Assembly: GCA_041300865.1 (NCBI GenBank)
Contig: JBFYTF010000172.1
Coordinates: 135,794 to 199,793 of the forward strand
DNA length: 64,000 bases
Source: JAAYZQ01 sp041300865
GTDB lineage: Bacteria > Chloroflexota > Anaerolineae > JAAYZQ01
Direction of reading: 5' to 3'
Shown here in pieces: positions 1 to 6,781 of the stretch; position 1 is the first letter of the stretch, and the number at the start of each line of letters is the position of its first letter. The translations under genes and the position numbers were made by a program. The notes under the pieces are model-generated. The model was not told the DNA's origin. It was given only the letters and a program-made list of their open reading frames with translations, and did not search any database.

Positions 1-94
1 TGTCAGAGTCGGCGACCGAACGATACAGGCCATCCTCCTCCCATCGGGCCTGCCAGCGGGGCTCGATCTCCTGGGGAATATACTTTTCAGCCAC
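1..94 (-). CDS. leuS: Leucyl-tRNA synthetase, N-terminal fragment (runs off the window)
   Basis: Only the first 31 residues are inside the window. The N-terminus reads AEKYIPQEIEPRWQARWEED, which matches the usual opening of bacterial LeuRS (class Ia synthetase, charges tRNA-Leu in the cytoplasm). The start is GTG at 94, preceded by a purine-rich GAGGAGAAG ribosome site about seven bases upstream. The gene reads leftward and has its own promoter at 143-171. The catalytic domain lies outside the window, so nothing can be said about editing or the signature motifs. Confidence 0.88.
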   Translation of the reverse strand, partial: MAEKYIPQEIEPRWQARWEEDGLYRSVADSD

Positions 95-142
95 GATATT
101 CTTCTCCTCGTCTATAAGGCGACTGCCTGTGGGGCCGCGGGC

Positions 143-171
143 ATTATACATCGCAACGATGGATGAGTCAA
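143..171 (-). promoter_or_regulatory. Sigma-A-type promoter of leuS
   Basis: On the minus strand the -35 is TTGACT (166-171) and the -10 is TATAAT (143-148), with a 17-base spacer. The implied transcript starts near 137 and gives a leader of about 40 bases before the GTG at 94. No T-box-like structure is evident in so short a leader. Confidence 0.75.
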
Positions 172-247
172 TTCCCCCGCATTCCCTCATGCAAAATGCT
201 CCCTGGCGGCGGGTCCCCAGAGCAACTGCATCTCAACGTGACCACTG

Positions 248-279
248 GGCGGTGCTTTCACCGCTAGAGGCGATTGCCC
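248..279. repeat. Diverged direct repeat, copy 1
   Basis: This 32-base segment matches 518-549 at 26 of 32 positions in the same orientation. Copy 1 also contains a perfect six-base-pair hairpin (GCGGTG / CACCGC at 249-264) that copy 2 does not keep. Confidence 0.45.
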
Positions 280-517
280 ACTAGGACCCCCTCCATATAG
301 CCCTAAAACAACACAATCATACAAACCTGCGCTCCCATTCGATTATCCGTTGGCCGAAGGCGTTCGATGACGCCCTTCACATCGACCTCTCGCTCGCGGC
401 GGCGACCAACGAGGACCGTAAGGGCGACCCTAAGGGAGTGGCGATCCCGCCGGAACGGGCTTCCACGTGTGCTACCCTTGCATCCTGCGCAAAATCTGGG
501 CGACAGGTCCGACTCCC

Positions 518-549
518 GGCGGCGCCTTGACCGCTAGCTGCGGTTGCCC
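518..549. repeat. Diverged direct repeat, copy 2
   Basis: Second copy of the 32-base repeat at 248-279. Six substitutions and no gaps separate the copies. It lies between copy 1 and the stop codon of the hydrolase gene (596). Confidence 0.45.
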
Positions 550-595
550 CGGGCGGATCCCCAGTGGGCGGCGCACGCCAGATCGTGGACCGGGC

Positions 596-1213
596 TCACG
601 TGGAACGGAGAAACTCGAGCAGGATGCCGTTGAACTCCTGCGGCTTGAAGCGCATGGGGTGATGCCCGCCCCACTCAGGCACGCCCTCCTGGTCGGTCAC
701 ACCGGCAATCACCTCCACTCGGCTGCCGGCAATGGCGGCTCCGAACCAGGCGGCGTTGGACAGGGGCAGGACGGTGTCGTCCTCGCCCCAGACGACGAGT
801 GCCGGGCAGGCGATGCCCTCCAACTGCTCCTCGGAAAAATGGCCCACCCCGGCGCTGTCCACCAGGACAAGGCGGGCCACGCTTGCCGGGGCCAAAAGCG
901 CTGTTTCGAGGACGACCATACCGCCCCACGAGACGCCGCCGAGCGTAGCCGGTGCCAAACCCTCGGCTTCCACGAGATCCAGCGTGGCCTCGGCCTGCTG
1001 TCTCTGGCCGAGCCGCTCCCCTCCCGACTGACCGTAACCCACGAGGTCGAGGGCATAGGCACGGAAACCGGCCTCGGCGAGGGCGGCCAGATTGTTCTCC
1101 CACACGCGCCACGTGCTGTCGGGATGGTAGCCGTGGGCCAGTACCACTGCCGGCCCGTCGCCCTCAATGCGAGCGTGGATCCGGCCATGGCGCGTCTCGA
1201 TCATTTTGTCCAT
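596..1213 (-). CDS. Small alpha/beta-fold hydrolase
   Basis: The product is 205 residues with an alpha/beta-hydrolase fold. The oxyanion region reads LAHGYHPDS, the nucleophile elbow is GVSWGG (Ser nucleophile), the acid is probably in WGEDDTVLP, and a His pair sits near the end (GGHHPMRF). The family usually runs to about 250-280 residues; here the chain passes from the strand after the elbow (LVLVDSAGVGHF) almost directly to the strand before the acid, so the helical cap is nearly absent. The ATG at 1213 has AAGGAAAAG just upstream. The substrate is unknown; esterase or C-C hydrolase are both possible. It lies just behind the tRNA-Ala terminator. Confidence 0.8.
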   Translation of the reverse strand: MDKMIETRHGRIHARIEGDGPAVVLAHGYHPDSTWRVWENNLAALAEAGFRAYALDLVGYGQSGGERLGQRQQAEATLDLVEAEGLAPATLGGVSWGGMVVLETALLAPASVARLVLVDSAGVGHFSEEQLEGIACPALVVWGEDDTVLPLSNAAWFGAAIAGSRVEVIAGVTDQEGVPEWGGHHPMRFKPQEFNGILLEFLRST

Positions 1214-1232
1214 CTTTTCCTTCCCTCTGTAG

Positions 1233-1266
1233 GAAAAAACCCCCTTCGCCAGAAGCAAAGGGGGTT
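1233..1266 (-). terminator. Intrinsic terminator of the tRNA-Ala operon
   Basis: Inverted arms AACCCCCTT (1238-1246) and AAGGGGGTT (1258-1266) form a stem that, read on the minus strand, is followed by a T run (complement of the A run at 1234-1239). It sits directly downstream of the tRNA-Ala pair and upstream of the hydrolase start. Confidence 0.8.
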
Positions 1267-1279
1267 CCACGTGACCGCC

Positions 1280-1355
1280 TGGTGGAGCTGAGGGGACTCG
1301 AACCCCTGACCTTCTCAATGCCATTGAGACGCGCTCCCAGCTGCGCTACAGCCCC
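1280..1355 (-). tRNA. tRNA-Ala (anticodon GGC)
   Basis: A 76-base cloverleaf with encoded CCA. The acceptor GGGGCTG pairs with CAGCTCC allowing one G-T pair, the anticodon stem is TCTCA/TGAGA around the loop ATGGCAT, and the T arm is AGGGG-TTCGAGT-CCCCT. The anticodon GGC reads GCC/GCU alanine codons. It is the second gene of the tandem pair. Confidence 0.95.
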
Positions 1356-1390
1356 ACGTAAGCTCTCTATTCGCCTGGAAAGAAACCGGC

Positions 1391-1466
1391 TGGTGGAGCT
1401 GAGGGGATTCGAACCCCTGGCCTCTACAGTGCGATTGTAGCGCTCTCCCAGCTGAGCTACAGCCCC
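1391..1466 (-). tRNA. tRNA-Ala (anticodon CGC)
   Basis: A 76-base cloverleaf with encoded CCA. The anticodon stem CTACA/TGTAG closes the loop ATCGCAC, giving anticodon CGC for GCG codons. Acceptor and T arm are almost identical to the neighbouring tRNA-Ala(GGC), which suggests tandem duplication followed by anticodon-arm change. It is promoter-proximal. Confidence 0.95.
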
Positions 1467-1486
1467 CCGTGCCATTGGCGAGGCAT

Positions 1487-1515
1487 AGTATAGCCCAGAA
1501 TAGGTGCCTTGTCAA
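1487..1515 (-). promoter_or_regulatory. Promoter of the tRNA-Ala operon
   Basis: On the minus strand a consensus TTGACA (1510-1515) is followed after 17 bases by TATACT (1487-1492). Transcription would begin close to 1480, about 15 bases before the first tRNA. Confidence 0.85.
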
Positions 1516-1562
1516 ACAAGCTGCCACGCACGGCCAGACCAGCCGCTATCGCCACCGCCAAT

Positions 1563-1591
1563 TTGATGTTTCGCCCCGTCTATGGTATGCT
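1563..1591 (+). promoter_or_regulatory. Promoter of the MBL-kinase-MazG run
   Basis: TTGATG (1563-1568), a 17-base spacer and TATGCT (1586-1591) precede the ATG at 1624. The -35 departs from consensus at two positions, so strength is uncertain. It is back to back with the tRNA-Ala promoter. Confidence 0.55.
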
Positions 1592-1623
1592 ACAGGCAGC
1601 CAACTGCGCGCAACGAGGGTAGC

Positions 1624-2238
1624 ATGAAGCTAGAAATAGAGCGCTTGGAATTGGGTCCTTGGCCCATGAACTGCTACCTGATCCGCTGCCCGGCCACTGG
1701 CCAGGTTGCGGTCGTAGACCCTGGAGCAGACCCAGAGACGATCCTGGACGCCGTCGAGGCCGGCTCGGTGGCCTGCATCCTTTTGACCCACGGTCACCCC
1801 GACCACGTGGGTGCCCTCGAGGCTGTCCGGCAGGCCACGGGCGTCCCGGTTGGCATCCACCCAGCGGATGCCGAGGAGTGGGCGGTGCCGGCGGACTTTC
1901 CGCTTGTGCACGGTAGCGAGGTAGAGGTGGGACGGGGGCAGGTATCGGTCGTGCATGTCCCCGGGCACACGCCGGGCAGCGTCTGCCTGCGGCTCGGCGA
2001 CAGGGTCATCGCCGGCGACGCCATCTTTCCCGGCGGCCCCGGCCACACCACCTCACCCGCAGCCCTGGTTCAGAGCCTGGAGTCGTTGGCCCGCCATGTC
2101 TTTCGCTGGCCCGATGCCACCGAGCTCTATCCCGGGCACGGCGGCTCAACCACAGTGGGCGCCGAGAGGGACGCCTTTGTAGCATTTCTGGCCGCTGATC
2201 ATCCGGCCAACCTGCACGGTGATGTAACCTGGCGCTGA
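1624..2238 (+). CDS. Metallo-beta-lactamase-fold hydrolase (glyoxalase II-like)
   Basis: The 204-residue protein has the metal-binding motif THGHPDH (HxHxDH), then HVPGHTPGSV, AGDAIF and a final YPGHG. These are the histidines and bridging aspartate of the binuclear metal site in the glyoxalase II/MBL family, usually thioesterases. The opening MNCYLIRCPATGQVAVVDPG is typical of this subgroup. The ATG at 1624 is chosen because GAGGGT sits seven bases upstream; an in-frame ATG at 1582 lies inside the promoter. The exact substrate cannot be read from sequence. A kinase gene follows 26 bases later. Confidence 0.85.
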   Translation: MKLEIERLELGPWPMNCYLIRCPATGQVAVVDPGADPETILDAVEAGSVACILLTHGHPDHVGALEAVRQATGVPVGIHPADAEEWAVPADFPLVHGSEVEVGRGQVSVVHVPGHTPGSVCLRLGDRVIAGDAIFPGGPGHTTSPAALVQSLESLARHVFRWPDATELYPGHGGSTTVGAERDAFVAFLAADHPANLHGDVTWR

Positions 2239-2264
2239 TGCCAGGGTCTGCGATTGGAGGGCGC

Positions 2265-4418
2265 ATGCTCGGCCGGGTCATCAAGAACAAGTACAAGATC
2301 TATGACGAGATCGGTTCGGGTGGCTTTGCCACAGTCTACCTCGGCCGCAACGTGGACACGAACGAGATCGTCGCCGTCAAGGTTTTGAGCGAGCAGTTTA
2401 CTCGTGAGCCCCGCTACGTCGAGCGCTTTCGCCGTGAAGCCGGCCTGGCCGAGCGCCTGGCCCACGAGAACGTGGTGCGCATCCTCGACCACGGCGTCGA
2501 GGGCGGCACACACTTCCTGGTCATGGAGTTCGTCGAGGGCCTGACCCTTGACGCGATGCTCGAACGCCGGGGAGGGCTGCCCATCCACGAGGCCGTGTCC
2601 TACCTGAAGCAGACCTGCCAGGGCTTGCAGGCGGCCCACGAAGCGGGGATCGTGCACCGCGACATCAAGCCCGCCAACCTCATGATCACCCCGGGCGGCA
2701 AGATCAAGATCATGGACTTTGGCATTGCCCGCATGGAGGCCATGGCCGGCTTGACCCAGAGCGGCATGTTCATGGGCACGCCGCGCTACATTTCGCCCGA
2801 AATGGCCCGCGGTGCAGGGGCCGACATCCGCTCGGACCTCTACGCCCTGGGACTGCTGACCTACGAGATGCTCACCGGCAAGCCGCCTTTTGACGCCGAC
2901 AACCCCTGGGCTGTGCTGCGCCTGCAGCTCGAGGAGAACCCGGTCCCGCTGCGTGAGGTCCGCCCCGAGGTTCCCTCCTGGCTGGAAGACATCATCAACC
3001 GGGCCGTGGCCAAAGAACCTGCTCGCCGCTTCCAGGATCCGGCCGAGATGCTGGCGGCCGTGGAGCAGCAGACGGCAGCTCCCCGGGGCATGACCGCGGT
3101 CGCGCCCCGGTCCGCTGTCCCCACCCTCCCGCCCACGCGCCTGCCACGCCGTCGCTCTTCGCGCGGCCTGGTCTTCGGGCTTGGCGGGGCTGCGGCCGTT
3201 GTCGCCCTGGGGCTGGTTGCGCTGCTTCTGCTCCGCCCTTGGGGCGGGGGCACGCCGACGGCGACGGTGTCGCCCACGGATGCCGGTGTGGTACCGGTGG
3301 CGGCTGTGAGCCACACGCCGCAGGCCAGCGATACGCCCGTGGTCGTCGTGGTCACCAGCACACCCGAGCCTACGCTGCCGCCCACCGAGACGCCTGCGCC
3401 TTCCGAGACGCCATCACCCGAGCCCACAGCTACCGCCACGGTGCCACCGCCGAGCGATACACCGGCACCGACGGCCGCCCCGCCCACCGCCGCGCCAACC
3501 CAGGCACCGCGCTCCTCGCCGACGCCCGACCAACCGACCGCAGCCCCGGCGCCCACGAGCCCGCCGCCCCCGACCGTCACCGGCCGCATCGCCTACAGCG
3601 CCGGTGGCAGGCTGCACATCGTCACTGCCGCCTCCGGGGCTGACACGGTGCCGCCGGTCTCTGACGCCCGCCAACCCGATTTTCGGCGCGATGGCAATGA
3701 GGTCGTTGTCGATGGCCTGGGCAGCCCCTCGGCCTCGATCTTTAGCGTCAATGCCAACACCGGCGCGTTTGTGCGAAACCAGACGGCCTACACCGATGAC
3801 TATCACCCCTCCTGGTCGCCGGACGGCTCGCGCTTTGCCTACGACTCGACCCACTACGGCGCCAACCTCGGACTCTTGCTCTACACGCAGGGCCATACCA
3901 ACGGCAATCCCCAGTCGCCAGTTCCCGTCGGCTACGATGGGCAGCAGATCCGTGGTCACTCGCCCGTCTGGACAGATGGAGACTGGCTAGCCTATACCGG
4001 GTGTGATTTCTGGGTACCAAAGGACCAGGGCGGCTGGTCCAAGTGCGGTATCTACGGCATCCCCAGTTGGGGCGAAACACGGCCCGCGATGTTGCACCCG
4101 GGAAGCACCGACATGCGCGCCACCGACAACTATGGCGACCAGCTTCTCTTTATGAGCCAGGAGAGCGGCAACTGGGAGGTATATATCATGCCCGCGGGGG
4201 GCGGCGCGGCACGCAGCCTGTCGGACAGCCCGGGTTCCCAGGATGGCCTCGGCACGTTTTCGCCCAACGGTAGGCTGGTGGCCTTTGCCTCCAACCGGGG
4301 GGGCAGCTGGGCCGTCTGGGCCGTGGCAACCGATGGCAGCGGCCTGACCAAGCTCTTCAATTTGCCGGGCACCCCAGGCTCGCCCTGGACCGACGACAAC
4401 ATGTCGTGGGGGCCGTGA
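2265..4418 (+). CDS. Transmembrane Ser/Thr protein kinase with extracellular TolB-like propeller
   Basis: The 717-residue protein has a eukaryotic-type kinase domain at about residues 10-270: glycine loop GSGGFATVY, AVKVL lysine, HRDIKPAN at about 130, DFG at about 150, and GTPRYISPE in the activation segment. A transmembrane helix lies at about 300-325. A Pro/Thr/Ser-rich linker (about 328-441) then leads to WD40/TolB-type repeats (HPSWSPDG, GTFSPNGRLVAF) to the end, predicted outside. The ATG at 2265 has GGAGGGC upstream and is preferred to ATG 2238, which overlaps the preceding stop. The layout suggests sensing an external ligand or wall component. The stop abuts the next start, so translation is coupled. 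Confidence 0.9.
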   Translation: MLGRVIKNKYKIYDEIGSGGFATVYLGRNVDTNEIVAVKVLSEQFTREPRYVERFRREAGLAERLAHENVVRILDHGVEGGTHFLVMEFVEGLTLDAMLERRGGLPIHEAVSYLKQTCQGLQAAHEAGIVHRDIKPANLMITPGGKIKIMDFGIARMEAMAGLTQSGMFMGTPRYISPEMARGAGADIRSDLYALGLLTYEMLTGKPPFDADNPWAVLRLQLEENPVPLREVRPEVPSWLEDIINRAVAKEPARRFQDPAEMLAAVEQQTAAPRGMTAVAPRSAVPTLPPTRLPRRRSSRGLVFGLGGAAAVVALGLVALLLLRPWGGGTPTATVSPTDAGVVPVAAVSHTPQASDTPVVVVVTSTPEPTLPPTETPAPSETPSPEPTATATVPPPSDTPAPTAAPPTAAPTQAPRSSPTPDQPTAAPAPTSPPPPTVTGRIAYSAGGRLHIVTAASGADTVPPVSDARQPDFRRDGNEVVVDGLGSPSASIFSVNANTGAFVRNQTAYTDDYHPSWSPDGSRFAYDSTHYGANLGLLLYTQGHTNGNPQSPVPVGYDGQQIRGHSPVWTDGDWLAYTGCDFWVPKDQGGWSKCGIYGIPSWGETRPAMLHPGSTDMRATDNYGDQLLFMSQESGNWEVYIMPAGGGAARSLSDSPGSQDGLGTFSPNGRLVAFASNRGGSWAVWAVATDGSGLTKLFNLPGTPGSPWTDDNMSWGP

Positions 4419-5885
4419 ATGGGGATTACCATCGTTGGGCTGGGCCCTGGCGACCCCGCCCTGTTGACCCTTCAGGCCTGGGATTTGCTCTCTAAGGCGG
4501 GCGAGGTCTATTTGCGGACGCGGCGGCACCCGACGGTTGTCGGCCTGCCGCCCGGCGTTGTGCTCCACAGTTTTGACGACCTCTACGATCAAGCGCCCGA
4601 CTTCAGAACGGTCTATGACGCCATCGCCGGGCAGATCCTGACCCTGGGGCGTCGGCCCGAAGGCGTGGTCTATGCCGTGCCGGGCCATCCCCTCGTGGGC
4701 GAGGCCTCGGTGCAACGCATCTTGCAGGCGGCGGCCGCCGAAGGGCTGCCGGTGCGCCTGGTCGACGGTCTGAGCTTTGTCGAGCCGGTGCTCGATCTGC
4801 TGGGCCTCGACGCGCTGGCGGGCCTGCAATTGGCGGATGCGACCAACCTGGCCGCTGCGCACCATCCTCCCCTCGACCCTGACCGGCCCGCTCTCATCGG
4901 GCAGCTGTATTCTCGCCGCCTAGCGAGCGAGGTCAAGCTGACCCTCCTCAACGCCTACTCCGAGGAACACCCGGTTACCCTGCTGCGGGCTGCAGGCAGC
5001 GGCGAGGCAAGCCGGGTCACCGTGCCCCTCTACGAGCTGGATCGCCGTGACGAGGTGGACCACCTCACGGCGCTCTATGTGCCGCCCGTGCCAGGGGATC
5101 GTGGCGCGGGGCTGGCCACCCTGCAAGAGACGGTCGCCCGCCTGCGGGCGCCGGACGGCTGCCCTTGGGACCGGGAGCAGACCCACCGCTCGCTGCGCTC
5201 CACCCTTCTTGAGGAAGCCTACGAAGTGCTGGCGGCCCTCGACGCCGAGGACGACGAGAAACTGGCCGAGGAGCTGGGCGATCTACTGATGCAAGTCGCA
5301 ATGCACGTCCAGATCGCAACGGAGGAGGGCGCCTTTCGCTTTGCCGACGTAGTTGGCCGCATCGACGCCAAGCTCAAGCGCCGCCACCCCCATGTTTTCG
5401 GCGACGTGCAGGTGACGGACGCGGATGAGGTGCTGCGCAACTGGGAAGCTATCAAGGTCGAGGAGCGACTGGCTGGCGCCGGTGCCGGCCAGGGGCCCTC
5501 ACCGCTGGGCGGCGTGCCGCCCATTCTACCTGCCCTCGCCCGCGCCCAAGCCCTGGGCGAGCGGGCCGCGCGGGCCGGATTCGACTGGCCCAGTCTCGAG
5601 GGGGTCGTGGCCAAAGTGGCAGAGGAGGCGGGTGAGCTGGCCCTGGCGGGCGATGAAAAGGAGCGCGAGGAGGAGTTCGGTGACCTGCTCTTTTCCCTGG
5701 CGAACCTGGCGCGCTGGCACAAGGTTGATGCCGAGATGGCACTGCGGGAGGCCGCCGACCGCTTCACCCGCCGTTATACCCGCTTGACCGAGCTCCTGGC
5801 CGTCCGCGGCAGCGACCTGCAGCAGCTGACCTCGTCCGAGCGCAAGGCGTTGTGGCAAGAGGCCAAGCCGGCGGAAGAGGCATAG
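4419..5885 (+). CDS. Tetrapyrrole methylase-fold / MazG nucleotide pyrophosphohydrolase fusion (YabN-like)
   Basis: The 488-residue protein joins a SAM-dependent tetrapyrrole-methylase fold (residues 1 to about 225, opening ITIVGLGPGDP) to two MazG modules. The first has EEAYEVL and EELGDLL, the acidic metal-binding ExxE plus ExxD pattern. The second has EEAGEL and EEFGDLLF. MazG proteins hydrolyse nucleoside triphosphates to monophosphate and pyrophosphate and clear non-canonical nucleotides; the role of the attached methylase domain is unclear. B. subtilis YabN has the same architecture. The ATG directly follows the kinase stop. Confidence 0.9.
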   Translation: MGITIVGLGPGDPALLTLQAWDLLSKAGEVYLRTRRHPTVVGLPPGVVLHSFDDLYDQAPDFRTVYDAIAGQILTLGRRPEGVVYAVPGHPLVGEASVQRILQAAAAEGLPVRLVDGLSFVEPVLDLLGLDALAGLQLADATNLAAAHHPPLDPDRPALIGQLYSRRLASEVKLTLLNAYSEEHPVTLLRAAGSGEASRVTVPLYELDRRDEVDHLTALYVPPVPGDRGAGLATLQETVARLRAPDGCPWDREQTHRSLRSTLLEEAYEVLAALDAEDDEKLAEELGDLLMQVAMHVQIATEEGAFRFADVVGRIDAKLKRRHPHVFGDVQVTDADEVLRNWEAIKVEERLAGAGAGQGPSPLGGVPPILPALARAQALGERAARAGFDWPSLEGVVAKVAEEAGELALAGDEKEREEEFGDLLFSLANLARWHKVDAEMALREAADRFTRRYTRLTELLAVRGSDLQQLTSSERKALWQEAKPAEEA

Positions 5886-5940
5886 ATCCGGGGACAACCG
5901 GCAACGATCGTTTTCACAGCCCGCCCGTGCCACGTAGGAC

Positions 5941-5969
5941 TTGACAACGGCGTTCGAACCGAGTAAAAT
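5941..5969 (+). promoter_or_regulatory. Consensus promoter heading the exopolysaccharide locus
   Basis: TTGACA (5941-5946), a 17-base spacer and TAAAAT (5964-5969). Transcription would start near 5976 and leave about 130 bases before the antiterminator gene. This is one of the strongest promoters in the window. Confidence 0.85.
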
Positions 5970-5975
5970 GCAGTG

Positions 5976-6104
5976 CGTGCGTGATAGACCGATCCCCATT
6001 CTCATAAGGCGTCTCGTCGCAGCAAGTATCGCAGGCCCAGCAGAAAGGATGCCCTCGGGGCAGCCTCTCCGCTTATGGGCAAGGGGAAAAGGGAAAACGA
6101 CTCG
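5976..6104 (+). promoter_or_regulatory. Leader of the antiterminator gene with small hairpin
   Basis: The untranslated leader contains a perfect five-base-pair hairpin, TGCCC-TCG-GGGCA, at 6050-6062, followed by a purine-rich stretch (GGGGAAAAGGG) before the start. No T run follows the hairpin, so it is not a terminator. It could be a pause or recognition site, which is inference. Confidence 0.4.
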
Positions 6105-6593
6105 ATGATGCACTGGTATGCGCTCTATACTCAGCCGCGCAAAGAACGACAGGTGCACGGCCTGTTGGAGGAGCGCGGCTTCGAGACCTATCTGCCCACG
6201 GCACGGCGCAAGGTCCGACGGCGTGACCGCCCAGACATCATCGTCTATTTCCCCTGTTATCTCTTTGCCCGCTTGGACTTTGATATCACGCCACAGTCGT
6301 CCATTGCTTGGATGCCCGGCATCCGGCGCATCGTCAGCTTTGGCGACCAAGCCGCGGTCGTACCTGAGGCGCTCGTGGATTTGATCCGCGAGCGCCTACG
6401 CGACGTGGATGATGTGGGTTACCGGCGTCTAAAACAGGGAGACCGTGTCCGGTTTAGCACTGGGCCGCTCCGCGACCTGGAGGCCATCTTCGATCGGCCC
6501 CTGTCATCCACCGATCGCGTTCGCGTGCTCTTGAACGTCATGGGCCGCATGACGGCCGTTGACACCGATTATAGCGCCATCGCGCCCCTCTAG
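6105..6593 (+). CDS. NusG-paralogue transcription antiterminator (RfaH/UpxY/LoaP type)
   Basis: The 162-residue protein has an N-terminal NGN domain (HWYALYTQPRKERQ, then YFPCYLFARLD) and a C-terminal KOW-like domain (KQGDRVRFSTGPLRDLEAIF). These are the two parts of NusG, which binds RNA polymerase and increases processivity. Specialised paralogues such as RfaH, UpxY and LoaP control long polysaccharide or antibiotic operons and are commonly encoded at their 5' end, as here. ATG 6105 is preferred; ATG 6108 is adjacent, and ATG 6075 lacks a ribosome site. It probably allows transcription through the 35-kb locus that follows. Confidence 0.88.
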   Translation: MMHWYALYTQPRKERQVHGLLEERGFETYLPTARRKVRRRDRPDIIVYFPCYLFARLDFDITPQSSIAWMPGIRRIVSFGDQAAVVPEALVDLIRERLRDVDDVGYRRLKQGDRVRFSTGPLRDLEAIFDRPLSSTDRVRVLLNVMGRMTAVDTDYSAIAPL

Positions 6594-6598
6594 ATCCT

Positions 6599-6707
6599 GG
6601 CGCCGCGCAACGCGGTGCTGTACAGGGCGTCTGGCCCTTTGGTAAAGACGGCACACCGCTGGCCGTCCCTATATGTTGTCCTGAGTCTGGCACAGCGATG
6701 TGCCAGA
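6599..6707 (+). promoter_or_regulatory. Two hairpins between the antiterminator gene and the first sugar gene
   Basis: The 188-base gap after the antiterminator holds two strong stem-loops. The first is GCGCCGCG-CAA-CGCGGTGC at about 6599-6618. The second is a perfect nine-base-pair stem (TCTGGCACA / TGTGCCAGA, 6686-6707) closed by a GCGA tetraloop of the stable GNRA class. Neither is followed by a T tract. They may be RNA signals read by the antiterminator or processing sites, which is inference. Confidence 0.5.
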
Positions 6708-6781
6708 TCGGCGGAGCCTGCCCAGAGAAGGCGTGAGGCCCGGCCGGCTGCCGCGAATTGATCCGCGAGGTGAAGAGGCTT

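Larger units (their letters stand above)
172..595. other. Gene-poor stretch between leuS and the hydrolase gene
   Basis: About 420 bases hold no convincing gene. Part of it (341-470) reads as a short open stretch, but no start, ribosome site or recognisable family is visible. A diverged direct repeat (248-279 and 518-549) lies inside. The sequence may be a decayed coding remnant. Confidence 0.4.

Noticed and set aside
467..1291. Plus-strand open frame across the hydrolase gene and into the tRNA-Ala region
   Set aside because: It is antisense to a hydrolase with a complete nucleophile elbow and runs toward the tRNA genes, so it is a shadow frame.
1280..1466. CRISPR-like tandem repeat suggested by two near-identical segments
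   Set aside because: Both segments fold into full cloverleaf tRNA-Ala genes with encoded CCA.
2199..3314. Long minus-strand open frame of 371 codons within the kinase gene
   Set aside because: It is antisense to a clear kinase domain, is rich in Arg, Gly, Ala and His, and has no ribosome site. This is expected in GC-rich coding DNA.
6049..6108. Small 19-codon open frame in the antiterminator leader that ends on the start codon
   Set aside because: The purine-rich sequence abuts its ATG with no spacing, so initiation is unlikely, and the peptide has no special composition such as repeated codons for attenuation.
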